DNA from: GCA-002731945 sp036344135
GTDB taxonomy: Bacteria; Pseudomonadota; Alphaproteobacteria; MED-G09
Assembly (NCBI GenBank): GCA_036344135.1
Contig: JAYYUG010000069.1
Span: forward strand, 1 to 19,833
Direction of reading: 5' to 3'
Length of the DNA stretch: 19,833 nucleotides
Shown here: one piece after another, positions 7,896-15,901 of the stretch
Layout: each line of letters opens with the position of its first letter
Numbering within the stretch: position 1 is the first letter of the stretch
Program-made: the position numbers and the translations under genes
Notes under the pieces: generated by a model
Seen by the model: the letters and a program-made list of their open reading frames with translations, nothing else
Told to the model about the DNA's origin: nothing
Databases searched by the model: none

Positions 7896-7918
7896 ATTAT
7901 ACAAATCTCTTATAAAGC
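7896..7918 (-). promoter_or_regulatory. Candidate -10 region of the pdxH promoter
   Basis: A perfect TATAAT reads on the minus strand at 7896-7901, which would place the transcript start about 24 nt before the pdxH start codon. The hexamer 17 nt upstream (AATACA) is only a weak -35. It is inferred from position and consensus; AT-rich background makes chance matches common. Confidence 0.35.
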
Positions 7919-7932
7919 TGTATTTCTTTACT

Positions 7933-7946
7933 TTGTATTTATACAA
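7933..7946. repeat. Short inverted repeat upstream of fabI
   Basis: TTGTAT and ATACAA are exact inverse complements separated by TT, ending 15 nt before the fabI ATG. A further ATACAA half-site occurs at 7899-7904. It could be an operator for a dimeric regulator, but 6-bp arms in AT-rich sequence are weak evidence. Confidence 0.3.
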
Positions 7947-7961
7947 CTAAAAAAGTTAAGT

Positions 7962-8780
7962 ATGGAAAATAAAACAAATCTATTATCAGGAAAACGTGGG
8001 TTAATTATGGGTGTTGCCAATAACCGTTCTATTGCATGGGGAATAGCCACAGCTTGTCACGACAGCGGAGCGGAGCTTGCTTTAAGCTATCAAGGGGAAG
8101 TGATCAAGAAAAGAATTCTTCCTTTGGCTGAACAATTAGGATCAAAAATTTTAGTTGATTGTGATGTTAATGATCCCAAAAGTGTTGATAATTTATTTGA
8201 TAAATTAAAAAGTGAATGGGGTGGCATAGATTTTTTAGTACATGCAATAGCTTTTTCCGATAAAGATCAACTTAAAGGAAGATATATTGAAACAACACAA
8301 GAAAATTTTACAAACACAATGAATATATCCTGTTATTCCTTTACATCAGTAGTGCAAAGAGCAGAAAAACTTATGGATAATGGAGGTTCTATTCTTACAC
8401 TAACCTACTATGGTTCCGAAAAGGTTATGCCACATTACAACGTCATGGGCGTTGCCAAATCGGCATTGGAGGCTAGTGTTAGATATTTAGCAAAAGATCT
8501 TGGAAAAGAGAATATACGCGTAAATGCAATATCTGCAGGACCAGTTAAAACTTTAGCGGCGTCAGGAATAGGTGATTTTCGATATATCCTCAAGTGGAAT
8601 GAATACAATTCTCCATTGAAAAGAACAATCTCGATTAAAGAGGTTGGAAACTCTGCTATTTATCTATTAAGCAATTTGTCATCAGGGGTAACTGGTGAAA
8701 TACATCATGTAGACTCAGGGTATAATATTATTGGAATGAAAGCAGAAGATGCTCCTGATATAACAAAGGACGGAGATTAA
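7962..8780 (+). CDS. fabI: Enoyl-[acyl-carrier-protein] reductase (NADH), FabI
   Basis: FabI carries out the last reduction of each fatty-acid elongation cycle, turning trans-2-enoyl-ACP into acyl-ACP. It is an SDR-fold protein of 272 aa. The FabI-specific nucleotide loop is GLIMGVANNRSIAWGIA (residues 13-29). The catalytic pair is Y159 and K166 in PHYNVMGVAKSALEASVRY, with the second FabI tyrosine at Y149 in LTYYGSEK. The HAIAFSDKDQLKGRY block, the RVNAISAGPVKTLAASGI block and the DSGYNIIGM C-terminus are all FabI-like, not FabG-like. Only a weak purine stretch precedes the ATG. aroC follows 4 nt after the stop, so the two form a unit, as in other Alphaproteobacteria. Confidence 0.97.
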   Translation: MENKTNLLSGKRGLIMGVANNRSIAWGIATACHDSGAELALSYQGEVIKKRILPLAEQLGSKILVDCDVNDPKSVDNLFDKLKSEWGGIDFLVHAIAFSDKDQLKGRYIETTQENFTNTMNISCYSFTSVVQRAEKLMDNGGSILTLTYYGSEKVMPHYNVMGVAKSALEASVRYLAKDLGKENIRVNAISAGPVKTLAASGIGDFRYILKWNEYNSPLKRTISIKEVGNSAIYLLSNLSSGVTGEIHHVDSGYNIIGMKAEDAPDITKDGD

Positions 8781-8784
8781 TTAA

Positions 8785-9873
8785 ATGTCACACAATACAT
8801 TTGGTCATATGTTTAGATTCACAACCTGGGGTGAATCTCATGGTCCTTGTATAGGGTGTGTAATTGACGGTACGCCTCCAAGAATTCCTTTGTCAGAAGA
8901 AGATATACAGATTTGGTTGGATAAAAGAAGACCAGGTCAAAATAATGTTACCAGCCCTAGGAAAGAGCCGGATAAAGTTGAAATACTTTCAGGGGTATTA
9001 GAAGAAGATGGAAAAAAACTAACTACGGGAACCCCGATATCACTAATGATCTATAATGAAGACATGAAATCAAAAGATTATGAGGAAATAAAGGATAAAT
9101 TTAGACCAGGGCATGCAGATTACACATATCTATCTAAATATAAAATTAGAGATTTCAGGGGTGGAGGAAGGCAGTCTGCAAGAGAAACAGCTATGCGCGT
9201 AGCAGCTGGTGCAATTGCAAGAAAAATACTTCCTGAAGTATCAATTAAAGGTGCTTTAGTTCAATTAGGAGAAAGTAAAATTGACCGAAATAATTGGGAT
9301 TGGAACTACATAGATAAAAATCCTTTCTGGTCTCCTGATGAAAGTGTGATTAATGAATGGGATAAGAAAATCGCTTCTTTAATTAAAGTAGGTGACAGTT
9401 GTGGAGCTGTAATTGAAATTACTGCAAAAAATGTACCTGTTGGTCTTGGTGCTCCAATTTACGGAAAACTAGATGCTGATTTAGCTGGGGCCATTATTAG
9501 TATTAATGCAGTAAAAGGAGTAGAAATAGGAAATGGCTTTGAAGCTGCTTCTATTTTGGGTAGTGAAAATTCTGACGAAATAAGGATGAAAGGGAAAAAA
9601 ACTGAGTTCTTATCAAATAATTCAGGTGGTATCCTTGGTGGAATTTCTTCCGGCCAAGATATTGTAGTGAGGTTCGCCGTGAAACCTACTTCTTCAATTA
9701 AAAAGAAGAAAAAAACAATAAACAAATCTAACAAAAACACTGAAATACAGACCAAAGGAAGGCATGATCCGTGCGTAGGAATAAGAGCTGTGGCTGTGGG
9801 AGAAGCTATGGTTGCGTGTGTTTTAGCTGATCATTTTCTAAGAAATAGAGCACAAAATAGTGATATTCGTTAA
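8785..9873 (+). CDS. aroC: Chorismate synthase
   Basis: AroC converts EPSP to chorismate, the final shikimate-pathway step, using reduced FMN without net redox change. At 362 aa it has the normal bacterial length. Signatures in order: GHMFRFTTWGESHG (catalytic-loop H19), LDKRRPGQNNVTSPRKE, RPGHADYTY with H110, FRGGGRQSARETAMRVAAGAIA, NNSGGILGGISSGQDI, VKPTSSI, and GRHDPCVGIRAVAVGEAM. A GGAG site at 8772-8775, inside the end of fabI, serves as ribosome binding site. A lysine-rich stretch (KKKKKTINKSNKN, near residues 307-319) replaces a more mixed loop in relatives. The gene overlaps dxs tail to tail by 4 nt. Confidence 0.97.
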   Translation: MSHNTFGHMFRFTTWGESHGPCIGCVIDGTPPRIPLSEEDIQIWLDKRRPGQNNVTSPRKEPDKVEILSGVLEEDGKKLTTGTPISLMIYNEDMKSKDYEEIKDKFRPGHADYTYLSKYKIRDFRGGGRQSARETAMRVAAGAIARKILPEVSIKGALVQLGESKIDRNNWDWNYIDKNPFWSPDESVINEWDKKIASLIKVGDSCGAVIEITAKNVPVGLGAPIYGKLDADLAGAIISINAVKGVEIGNGFEAASILGSENSDEIRMKGKKTEFLSNNSGGILGGISSGQDIVVRFAVKPTSSIKKKKKTINKSNKNTEIQTKGRHDPCVGIRAVAVGEAMVACVLADHFLRNRAQNSDIR

Positions 9874-11789
9874 GGATTTATTATTTTTAGTTTGCTGTCC
9901 TTTATTTCAAACATTTTAAGCGCTGTAGCAACAATATCGTCTGCTTTCAGACCGGCTTCTCTATACATTTCTTCCATATTGCCATGCGAAATAAATTGAT
10001 CAGGAAGATAAATATTTCTTATTTTCAAACCGTTATCTAGAAGACCTTTTTTTGACAGATAAGAAAGGACATTGGAACCAAAACCCCCTGATGATCCCTC
10101 TTCAATAGTAATAATAGCTTCATGATTTTTAACCAAATCTAAAATCATTTTCTCATCCAAAGGTTTTGCAAATCTTGCGTCAGCTACTGTACAACTTAAA
10201 CCCTTTGAATCCAGTTTCTCAGCAGCTTGATTAGTCTCGGAAAGTCTTGCTCCTAGGTTAAGGAGAGCAATTTTTTCACCTTCCTTAATGATTCTTCCCT
10301 TCCCTATCGTTAAACTTTTGTAGTTTTCAGGAATATCTAATCCCATACAATTCCCTCTTGGGTACCTAAAGGAAATGGGACCTTGATCATATTCAACAGA
10401 AGTTCTTACCATTCTAGCTAACTCTATTTCATCGGATGCCGCCATAATTACAAAGTTGGGTAAAGTAGATAGAAAAGTAATATCAAAACTTCCAGCGTGT
10501 GTAGGTCCATCAGCACCCACCAAACCAGCTCTATCTATAGCAAACCTTACTGGAAGATTTTGTATAGCAACATCGTGGATTATTTGATCATATGCTCTTT
10601 GAAGGAATGTAGAATAGATTGTTGCAAAAGGTTTGTATCCCTCAATCGCCATACCAGCACAGAATGTAACAGCATGTTGTTCAGCGATTCCAACATCAAA
10701 AAACCTATCCGGATAATGATTCTTAAATTTATTTAGTCCTGTTCCTGAAGGCATAGCGGCTGTAACTGCTACTATTTTTTTATCCTTTTCTGCTTCCTTT
10801 ATTAAGGATTCTGAAAAAATATTTGTATATGTTTTTTTTGATATTTGAGGTTTTACTTGCTTGCCTGTTGCCATATTAAATTTTGACACGCCGTGATATT
10901 TTTCTTCAGATTCTTCAGCAGGCTTATAACCTTTTCCCTTTTTTGTAACTACGTGAACGATAATTGGACCGTTTTCAGCATTTTTTACATTCCGAATAAC
11001 AGGCATTAAATGGTCTAGGTTATGTCCATCAATAGGGCCAACGTAATAAAAACCTAATGACTCAAACAAAGTACCATTTCCAGCAATCAATCTAGTAATT
11101 TCTTCGGCTTTTTTTGCCCCCTTTTCTAAGGTTTCTGGGAGTTTCTCAACTATTTGCTTTGCAAAATTTCGAAGACCAAGGTAAGTCCCTCCAGATATTA
11201 ATTTTGCTAAATAAGCGCTCATTGCGCCTGTAGGGGGCGCGATAGACATATCGTTATCATTCAGAATTACGATAAATCGAGATTTTAGGGCACCAGCATT
11301 ATTCATAGCCTCATAGGCTTGACCTGCACTCATAGCGCCGTCGCCTACCACACATACAACATGGTTGTCTTTTTTATCCAGATCTCTTGCTACTGACATC
11401 CCTACACCCGCAGAAACTGCGGTAGAGCTGTGACCAGCGCCAAAAACATCGTATTCACTTTCATCTCTACGCGCGAAACCTGACAGACCATCTTTTTGTC
11501 TTAAGGTTCCCATTTTACTTCTTCTTCCAGTTAAAATCTTATGCGGATAGCTCTGATGGCCTACGTCCCATATAATCTTATCTGTAGGTGCATTGAAAAT
11601 TTTGTGCAAAGCGACTGTTAACTCAATCACACCCAGACTCGCTCCAAGGTGGCCACCGGTTTTAGAAACTGATCTAATAACCTCTAAACGAAGTTCATTA
11701 GATAAATCTTTTAATTGATCATCATTAAGAACATCTAAATCTTTTGGGTCATTTATATTGTTTAAATATGTAGTCTTAATATCTTCCAT
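9870..11789 (-). CDS. dxs: 1-deoxy-D-xylulose-5-phosphate synthase
   Basis: Dxs is the first enzyme of the MEP isoprenoid pathway. It condenses pyruvate and glyceraldehyde 3-phosphate with TPP, and its product also feeds thiamine and PLP synthesis. The length, 639 aa, is standard. Visible sites: GGHLGASLGV (45-54), DVGHQSYPHKILTGRR (75-90), the TPP/Mg motif GDGAMSAG to NN (149-164), GPIDGHN, the transketolase catalytic E370 in DVGIAEQHAVTF, RAGLVGADGPTHAG, ISFRYPRG, and the C-terminal LPDQFISHG. It is the last gene of the five-gene run that begins at the acyl-CoA dehydrogenase and lies 6 nt after ispA. The stop codon overlaps the end of convergent aroC. No thiamine-type riboswitch or separate promoter is visible upstream. 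Confidence 0.98.
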   Translation of the reverse strand: MEDIKTTYLNNINDPKDLDVLNDDQLKDLSNELRLEVIRSVSKTGGHLGASLGVIELTVALHKIFNAPTDKIIWDVGHQSYPHKILTGRRSKMGTLRQKDGLSGFARRDESEYDVFGAGHSSTAVSAGVGMSVARDLDKKDNHVVCVVGDGAMSAGQAYEAMNNAGALKSRFIVILNDNDMSIAPPTGAMSAYLAKLISGGTYLGLRNFAKQIVEKLPETLEKGAKKAEEITRLIAGNGTLFESLGFYYVGPIDGHNLDHLMPVIRNVKNAENGPIIVHVVTKKGKGYKPAEESEEKYHGVSKFNMATGKQVKPQISKKTYTNIFSESLIKEAEKDKKIVAVTAAMPSGTGLNKFKNHYPDRFFDVGIAEQHAVTFCAGMAIEGYKPFATIYSTFLQRAYDQIIHDVAIQNLPVRFAIDRAGLVGADGPTHAGSFDITFLSTLPNFVIMAASDEIELARMVRTSVEYDQGPISFRYPRGNCMGLDIPENYKSLTIGKGRIIKEGEKIALLNLGARLSETNQAAEKLDSKGLSCTVADARFAKPLDEKMILDLVKNHEAIITIEEGSSGGFGSNVLSYLSKKGLLDNGLKIRNIYLPDQFISHGNMEEMYREAGLKADDIVATALKMFEIKDSKLKIINP

Positions 11790-11795
11790 GGACTG

Positions 11796-12680
11796 TTAAA
11801 ATTTCCTTGATCTTACAAAACCTAAAACGCTTTTAAAATTTTCAGGTAATTTCTCAAATATATCTAAAGAAGAAATTGCCTTTTCGCAATATTTCTCTGC
11901 CTCTTCGTAAGATTTTTCTTTTCCCATTACGTCTAAATAAGTCATGCAATTGTTGCTTTTATCACTTCCTAAATTTTTTCCAATAAGTTTCTTATCTCCT
12001 GTTAAATCTAAAACATCATCAATAATTTGAAAAGCCATCCCTAAATGCAATCCATATTCACGAAATGCTTTTTTTTCATGTTGTTTTGCGAGACCAATAA
12101 TAGCGCCTGCTTCACAGGAAAAGCTTATCAAGAAAGCTGTTTTCATTCTATGCATTTGTTTTAAACCTTCAAATGAGAGAGCATTTTCGCGAGAACTTAA
12201 ATCTGTGACTTGACCTCCAACCATTCCTTCAGGACCAATACGTTTTGATAGAAGATTTATTAATTCTATTTGTGTATTTTCATTTAACTTAACTAAAGAA
12301 CTAGACAAAATTTGAAAGGCCAAAGATTGAAGTGCATCACCAGCTAAAATAGCCGTAGCCTCATCAAATTTTATATGTGTAGATGGTTTGTTTCTCCTTA
12401 AATCATCGTCGTCTAATGCAGGTAAATCATCATGAATCAAAGAATATGCATGAATAAGTTCTACGGCTGCCGCAACCTTTAAACTATTTTGTCGATTAAC
12501 CTTATAGAAATCGGCAACTTCAATTAGTAAAAAAGATCTCAGTCTTTTTCCTCCAGCTAAGACAGCGTATCTCAAAGATTCAACAAGTTTATCTGGTGCA
12601 TTCTCTATTTTAAGTATTTCTTCTAATACATTTTCTAAATCTTTGGCTCTCGAATTAAGCTCGATATTAAAGTTGTCCAT
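11796..12680 (-). CDS. ispA: Farnesyl/geranylgeranyl diphosphate synthase (IspA-type polyprenyl synthetase)
   Basis: This is a short-chain trans-prenyltransferase that joins IPP to allylic diphosphates, supplying precursors for quinones, undecaprenyl carrier and carotenoids or hopanoids. With the ATG at 12680 it is 294 aa. Motifs: GGKRLRSFL, the first Asp-rich motif DDLPALDDDDLRR (D84, D85, D90) with the bacterial DDxxxxD spacing, MVGGQVTDL, and the second Asp-rich motif FQIIDDVLDLTGD (D221, D222, D225). A TTG at 12701 would add 7 residues and overlap xseB by 14 nt; it has no ribosome binding site, so I prefer the ATG. Oddity: in the segment after the second motif (GSDKSNNCMTY), Cys245 sits where most relatives have Lys (pattern GKDxxxxKxT). 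Product chain length cannot be told exactly. Confidence 0.94.
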   Translation of the reverse strand: MDNFNIELNSRAKDLENVLEEILKIENAPDKLVESLRYAVLAGGKRLRSFLLIEVADFYKVNRQNSLKVAAAVELIHAYSLIHDDLPALDDDDLRRNKPSTHIKFDEATAILAGDALQSLAFQILSSSLVKLNENTQIELINLLSKRIGPEGMVGGQVTDLSSRENALSFEGLKQMHRMKTAFLISFSCEAGAIIGLAKQHEKKAFREYGLHLGMAFQIIDDVLDLTGDKKLIGKNLGSDKSNNCMTYLDVMGKEKSYEEAEKYCEKAISSLDIFEKLPENFKSVLGFVRSRKF

Positions 12681-12687
12681 TTCAGGT

Positions 12688-12942
12688 TTATTTTTCGTCA
12701 AGAGGTTCTAAAGAAAAATCACCATCTGGAAGAGATACAATTTTATTAATTTCCACTTCTGCAGACTTTAATTTTCTTTCACAATGTTCTTTAAGAAAAA
12801 CACCTCTTTGATAAATCGAAATTGATTCTTCTAAATCTATATCACCTTGTTCTAGTTTTTCTACTATGTCTTCTAACTCAGATAGTGCTTCTTCAAATTT
12901 AAGAGTCTTAATATCTCCAGGGATATTTGTTTTTTTATTCAT
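12688..12942 (-). CDS. xseB: Exodeoxyribonuclease VII small subunit
   Basis: XseB is the small subunit of exonuclease VII, which degrades single-stranded DNA and binds the large XseA subunit. The 84-aa protein is mostly a helical hairpin. The family core is FEEALSELEDIVEKLEQGD (residues 16-34), then LDLEESISIYQRGV-like sequence, and LKEHCERKLKSAEVEI in the second helix. It lies between an MBL-fold hydrolase (13-nt gap) and ispA. The xseB-ispA-dxs order is widespread in Proteobacteria and supports all three calls. XseA is not in this window. Confidence 0.95.
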   Translation of the reverse strand: MNKKTNIPGDIKTLKFEEALSELEDIVEKLEQGDIDLEESISIYQRGVFLKEHCERKLKSAEVEINKIVSLPDGDFSLEPLDEK

Positions 12943-12955
12943 CTTCTTTTCTCAT

Positions 12956-14014
12956 TTATATCTTAGTATAACTTATAATTCCTTTTTCATCTTTTTCACT
13001 ATTAACTAAACCTCTTGAAACCAAACAATTAAGATGAGCTATACTCTCTCCTGTTGCCATTAGAAGTAAATCATTAGTAATTTTTCTTTTAAAAAGAACT
13101 GAGAAAACTTCTACAGCTTTTTTTGGTTCATTGCATAGTTCTAATAACCTATCGAGGTTTTTCTCATGGCCATTAATTAAATGATCTAATCTTTCATGAA
13201 GACCTCTAAATGGTTCATTGTGAGATGGTAGGACAAGAACATCATTTGGGACTCTTGTTTTAATGTATTTACAGCTATCAATCCAATCCTCTAATGGGTT
13301 TGATAAGGGTTCTGTTGGAAAAACACTTACATTAGATGTAATTCTAGGTAAAACTTGGTCACCAGAAATAAAAATTTTTAATTCTTTGTTATACAAACAA
13401 AGGTGTTCGGGGCAATGGCCACTTCCTACAACAATTTCCCAGTCGTATTTTCCTATAGTTATAATATCTCTATCTTTTAACCTATTATAACTCTCAGGAA
13501 GTTTCGAAATAGCTGATCCAAAACCTCCAAATTTTTCGGAATAAATATCTAATTCACCCTCGCTAAAACCTGCTGATCGATAGAGTTTTTTACCTTCTTT
13601 TGGAGCTTCTTTCCCAGTATCTGATACTAAAACTCTGCACATAAGATAATCGGTTCTGGACATAAATAATGGAGCTGAAAATTTCTTATTTATCCAACCG
13701 GCTAATCCAATATGGTCGGGGTGTAAATGAGTGACTATTACTTTTTTAACTTTTTTTGCATCCATATCTTGCGAAAAACATTGACGCCAGTTCTCTTTTA
13801 TTTCAGCTGATGCTACACCTGTATCAACTATAGTCCAACCATCACCGTCTGACAAAACCCAAAGATTAATATGATCAAGAACAAAAGGGAGTCTCATCCT
13901 TACCCAATATACTCCGTCTTCTATCTTAAGCATTTTCCCTGGCTCAGGAATGACTTCGAAAGGATAAATCAGATTATGAGCACCTTTATTTATGGTTTCT
14001 GCCAATTTATCCAT
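12956..14014 (-). CDS. Metallo-beta-lactamase-fold hydrolase
   Basis: This is a 352-aa MBL-fold protein of unknown substrate. The fold's metal motifs are complete: TIVDTGV strand, VTHLHPDHIGLAGW (H96, H98, D100, H101), GSGHCPEHLCLY with the third-site His, FISGDQVLPRI with the bridging Asp, and PSHNEPF with the last His. A C-terminal helical extension (about residues 270-352) resembles the winged-helix-like tail of LACTB2-type hydrolases. Unlike the family member after tldD, this reading frame is intact. Its start overlaps the end of the acyl-CoA dehydrogenase gene by 8 nt (ATGGATAA), so the two are tightly coupled. That suggests a thioesterase-like role on acyl-CoA or a related thioester, but this is inference from position only. 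Confidence 0.88.
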   Translation of the reverse strand: MDKLAETINKGAHNLIYPFEVIPEPGKMLKIEDGVYWVRMRLPFVLDHINLWVLSDGDGWTIVDTGVASAEIKENWRQCFSQDMDAKKVKKVIVTHLHPDHIGLAGWINKKFSAPLFMSRTDYLMCRVLVSDTGKEAPKEGKKLYRSAGFSEGELDIYSEKFGGFGSAISKLPESYNRLKDRDIITIGKYDWEIVVGSGHCPEHLCLYNKELKIFISGDQVLPRITSNVSVFPTEPLSNPLEDWIDSCKYIKTRVPNDVLVLPSHNEPFRGLHERLDHLINGHEKNLDRLLELCNEPKKAVEVFSVLFKRKITNDLLLMATGESIAHLNCLVSRGLVNSEKDEKGIISYTKI

Positions 14015-15815
14015 TAAAAACTCCCGCTGTTGAAGTGAATTCTTCTGCTAATATCTTATTTCCTGAACAAATAGATCTACATAATCCTTTAGATTTTAAT
14101 AAATAAGAACAACAATAAAAATACGCTAATTCAATCTTTCCTTTTATCATACTTTTTTGATTCTGTTCACTAATTGAAACAACACCTTTAGTTAGATAAT
14201 GACCTCCAGCTACTATGCCTAACAGCTCAAGATAATCTGACGCATTTGAAAGAATTTCTAATTTATTATCACCATTAACAATCCATTCTAGCATTTTATT
14301 AGTAGCGTTCCTCAGATCGTTAAGAGATTCCTTTAGGTTCTCTCCAACTTTTAATAATTCAGTATTATTTTTCTTCTGACATGCATCTATAGTTTCTTCA
14401 ATTTCTATCAGAAACCGTTCTATTGCCTTTCCTTCTTCTAAAAATAGTTTTCTAGTAACTAAATCTATTGCTTGAATACCGTTAGTTCCCTCATAAATGG
14501 GAGAGATTCTTGCATCTCTTAAATGTTGAGCCGCTCCAGTTTCTTCAATAAAACCCACTCCACCATGTATTTGTATCCCCAATGAAGCTACAAATACACC
14601 TATATCAGTCGACCATGCTTTTGAAACAGGGGTCAAGAGGTCAGCCTTTGACTTGTATTGCTTTCTAATTTCTTGATCAGGGTGATTCCTTCCTAAATCA
14701 ATTGCAATGGCATTGTCGTAACACATTGCACGAGTTGCTTCAGTTAAACATCTCATCTCCAAAAGCATCCTTTGAATATCAGGATGGTTGATTATTTCAG
14801 TAGAGGTATTATCTAACGATTTTTCATTTTTAAAAACTTTACCCTGAACTCTCTCTTTGGAGTATTCCAAAGCCTGTTGCAAAGATCTTTCTGAAATACC
14901 TACTCCTTGCATTCCCACGTTTAACCTAGCGTTATTCATCATGGTAAACATACATGCAAGACCTTCATTTTCTTTTCCTATTAGATACCCTATTGCTCCA
15001 TCATTATCACCAAAAGACATTGTACATGTGGGAGAGGCATGGATACCTAATTTTTCTTCCAAACCTATACATTTTAAATCATTTCTTTTCTCTAAATTTC
15101 TTTCCTGATTAATAAGAAATTTTGGTACCAAAAAAAGAGAAATTCCTTTATTTCCCTCTGGGGAACCCTCTATCCTTGCTAATACCAAATGGATAATATT
15201 TTCGGCCATATCATGTTCGCCAAATGTTATATATATTTTTGTACCTTTAATAGAATAAGTTCCGTTGTCATTTTTTTTAGCGTTTGTTCTTATAGAACCT
15301 AAATCTGAACCGGCTTGAGGTTCAGTTAAATTCATAGTTCCTGTCCATTCACCTGAGATTAATTTAGGGAGATATAACGATTTCTGTTCTTTTGTTCCGT
15401 GATGAGTTATGGCTTCAATAGCGCCTTGACTTAGCATTGGACATAAAGAAAAACTCATGCATGCTGTATTCCAAAATTCCTGTATCATTACTGAAAATAA
15501 AATAGGCAAACCTTGTCCTCCATTTTCTGATAATCCAGATATAGAGCTCCAACCAGCATCTTTAAATTTTTTATAGGCTTCTTTAAAGCCCGGGGCCGTT
15601 AACACATTATCCCCTTGAAGCTTGCATCCATGTTGATCTCCAACACGATTAAGAGGAGCAATTTCTTTATCCGCAAGTTTTGCAGCTTCCTTAAGCAAGG
15701 ATTCCAAAAGCTCTTCATTTAATTCTGGCCAAACGCCAGAATCTTTTAAATGTTTAAAATTAGCCATACGTGTTGCAGCAAAAATCATTTGATTTACGGG
15801 AGAAACAAATGCCAT
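14007..15815 (-). CDS. Acyl-CoA dehydrogenase, large (about 600 aa) bacterial type
   Basis: This is an FAD-dependent acyl-CoA dehydrogenase that introduces the alpha-beta double bond in fatty-acyl-CoA oxidation. It belongs to the ~600-aa group with an extra N-terminal helical segment and a C-terminal extension, as compared with ~380-aa MCAD/SCAD. Sites: MNLTEPQAGSDLGS (FAD/substrate loop, 161-174), MNNARLNVGMQGVG (293-306), the QIHGGVGFIEE block (415-425), and catalytic-type E442 in IYEGTNGIQAIDL. The ATG at 15815 is preferred over one at 15827 because GGAG lies 6 nt before it; this gives 602 aa. It leads the run to MBL hydrolase, xseB, ispA and dxs. Exact chain-length specificity is unknown. 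Confidence 0.93.
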   Translation of the reverse strand: MAFVSPVNQMIFAATRMANFKHLKDSGVWPELNEELLESLLKEAAKLADKEIAPLNRVGDQHGCKLQGDNVLTAPGFKEAYKKFKDAGWSSISGLSENGGQGLPILFSVMIQEFWNTACMSFSLCPMLSQGAIEAITHHGTKEQKSLYLPKLISGEWTGTMNLTEPQAGSDLGSIRTNAKKNDNGTYSIKGTKIYITFGEHDMAENIIHLVLARIEGSPEGNKGISLFLVPKFLINQERNLEKRNDLKCIGLEEKLGIHASPTCTMSFGDNDGAIGYLIGKENEGLACMFTMMNNARLNVGMQGVGISERSLQQALEYSKERVQGKVFKNEKSLDNTSTEIINHPDIQRMLLEMRCLTEATRAMCYDNAIAIDLGRNHPDQEIRKQYKSKADLLTPVSKAWSTDIGVFVASLGIQIHGGVGFIEETGAAQHLRDARISPIYEGTNGIQAIDLVTRKLFLEEGKAIERFLIEIEETIDACQKKNNTELLKVGENLKESLNDLRNATNKMLEWIVNGDNKLEILSNASDYLELLGIVAGGHYLTKGVVSISEQNQKSMIKGKIELAYFYCCSYLLKSKGLCRSICSGNKILAEEFTSTAGVFNG

Positions 15816-15901
15816 AAATATCTCCATTGAACTAAAGCTAAATCATATTAACATGAAAGAGCAAATCACTTTCAATCTATGATAGTAACTAAAATATAAA
15901 T
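15816..15901. promoter_or_regulatory. Divergent promoter region between acyl-CoA dehydrogenase and sua5-type gene
   Basis: This 86-bp spacer must start the long leftward five-gene run. On the minus strand TTGAAA (15870-15875) and TAATAT (15845-15850) form a possible -35/-10 pair, but the 19-nt spacer is long. Nothing convincing is seen for the rightward gene, which also lacks a clear ribosome binding site. No fatty-acid-regulator palindrome is evident. Confidence 0.3.
15822..15825 (-). promoter_or_regulatory. Ribosome binding site choosing the acyl-CoA dehydrogenase start
   Basis: GGAG on the minus strand with a 6-nt spacer (ATATTT) to the ATG at 15815. The upstream ATG at 15827 would place this site inside the coding sequence and has no ribosome binding site of its own. 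Confidence 0.65.

Noticed and set aside
9707..9745. Lysine-rich A-tract in aroC as a possible slippage or frameshift site
   Set aside because: The frame stays open and conserved on both sides (VKPTSSI before, KGRHDPC after), so there is no frameshift to explain.
9459..9755. Antisense open frame within aroC
   Set aside because: It is the complement of a conserved coding region, has biased hydrophobic composition from AT-rich codons, and shows no ribosome binding site or family motif. The other antisense frames in the window were dismissed for the same reason.
9760..9810. Pro-to-Ala change in the AroC motif (RAVAVGEAM instead of RAVPVGEAM)
   Set aside because: The known family signature tolerates Ala at this position, so it is normal variation.
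12701..12701. TTG start for ispA overlapping xseB by 14 nt
   Set aside because: No ribosome binding site precedes it, and the ATG at 12680 still gives a full-length enzyme. It cannot be wholly excluded.
15827..15827. Upstream ATG for the acyl-CoA dehydrogenase, adding four residues (MEIF)
   Set aside because: The GGAG needed as ribosome binding site for the ATG at 15815 would be inside the coding sequence, and nothing suitable precedes 15827.
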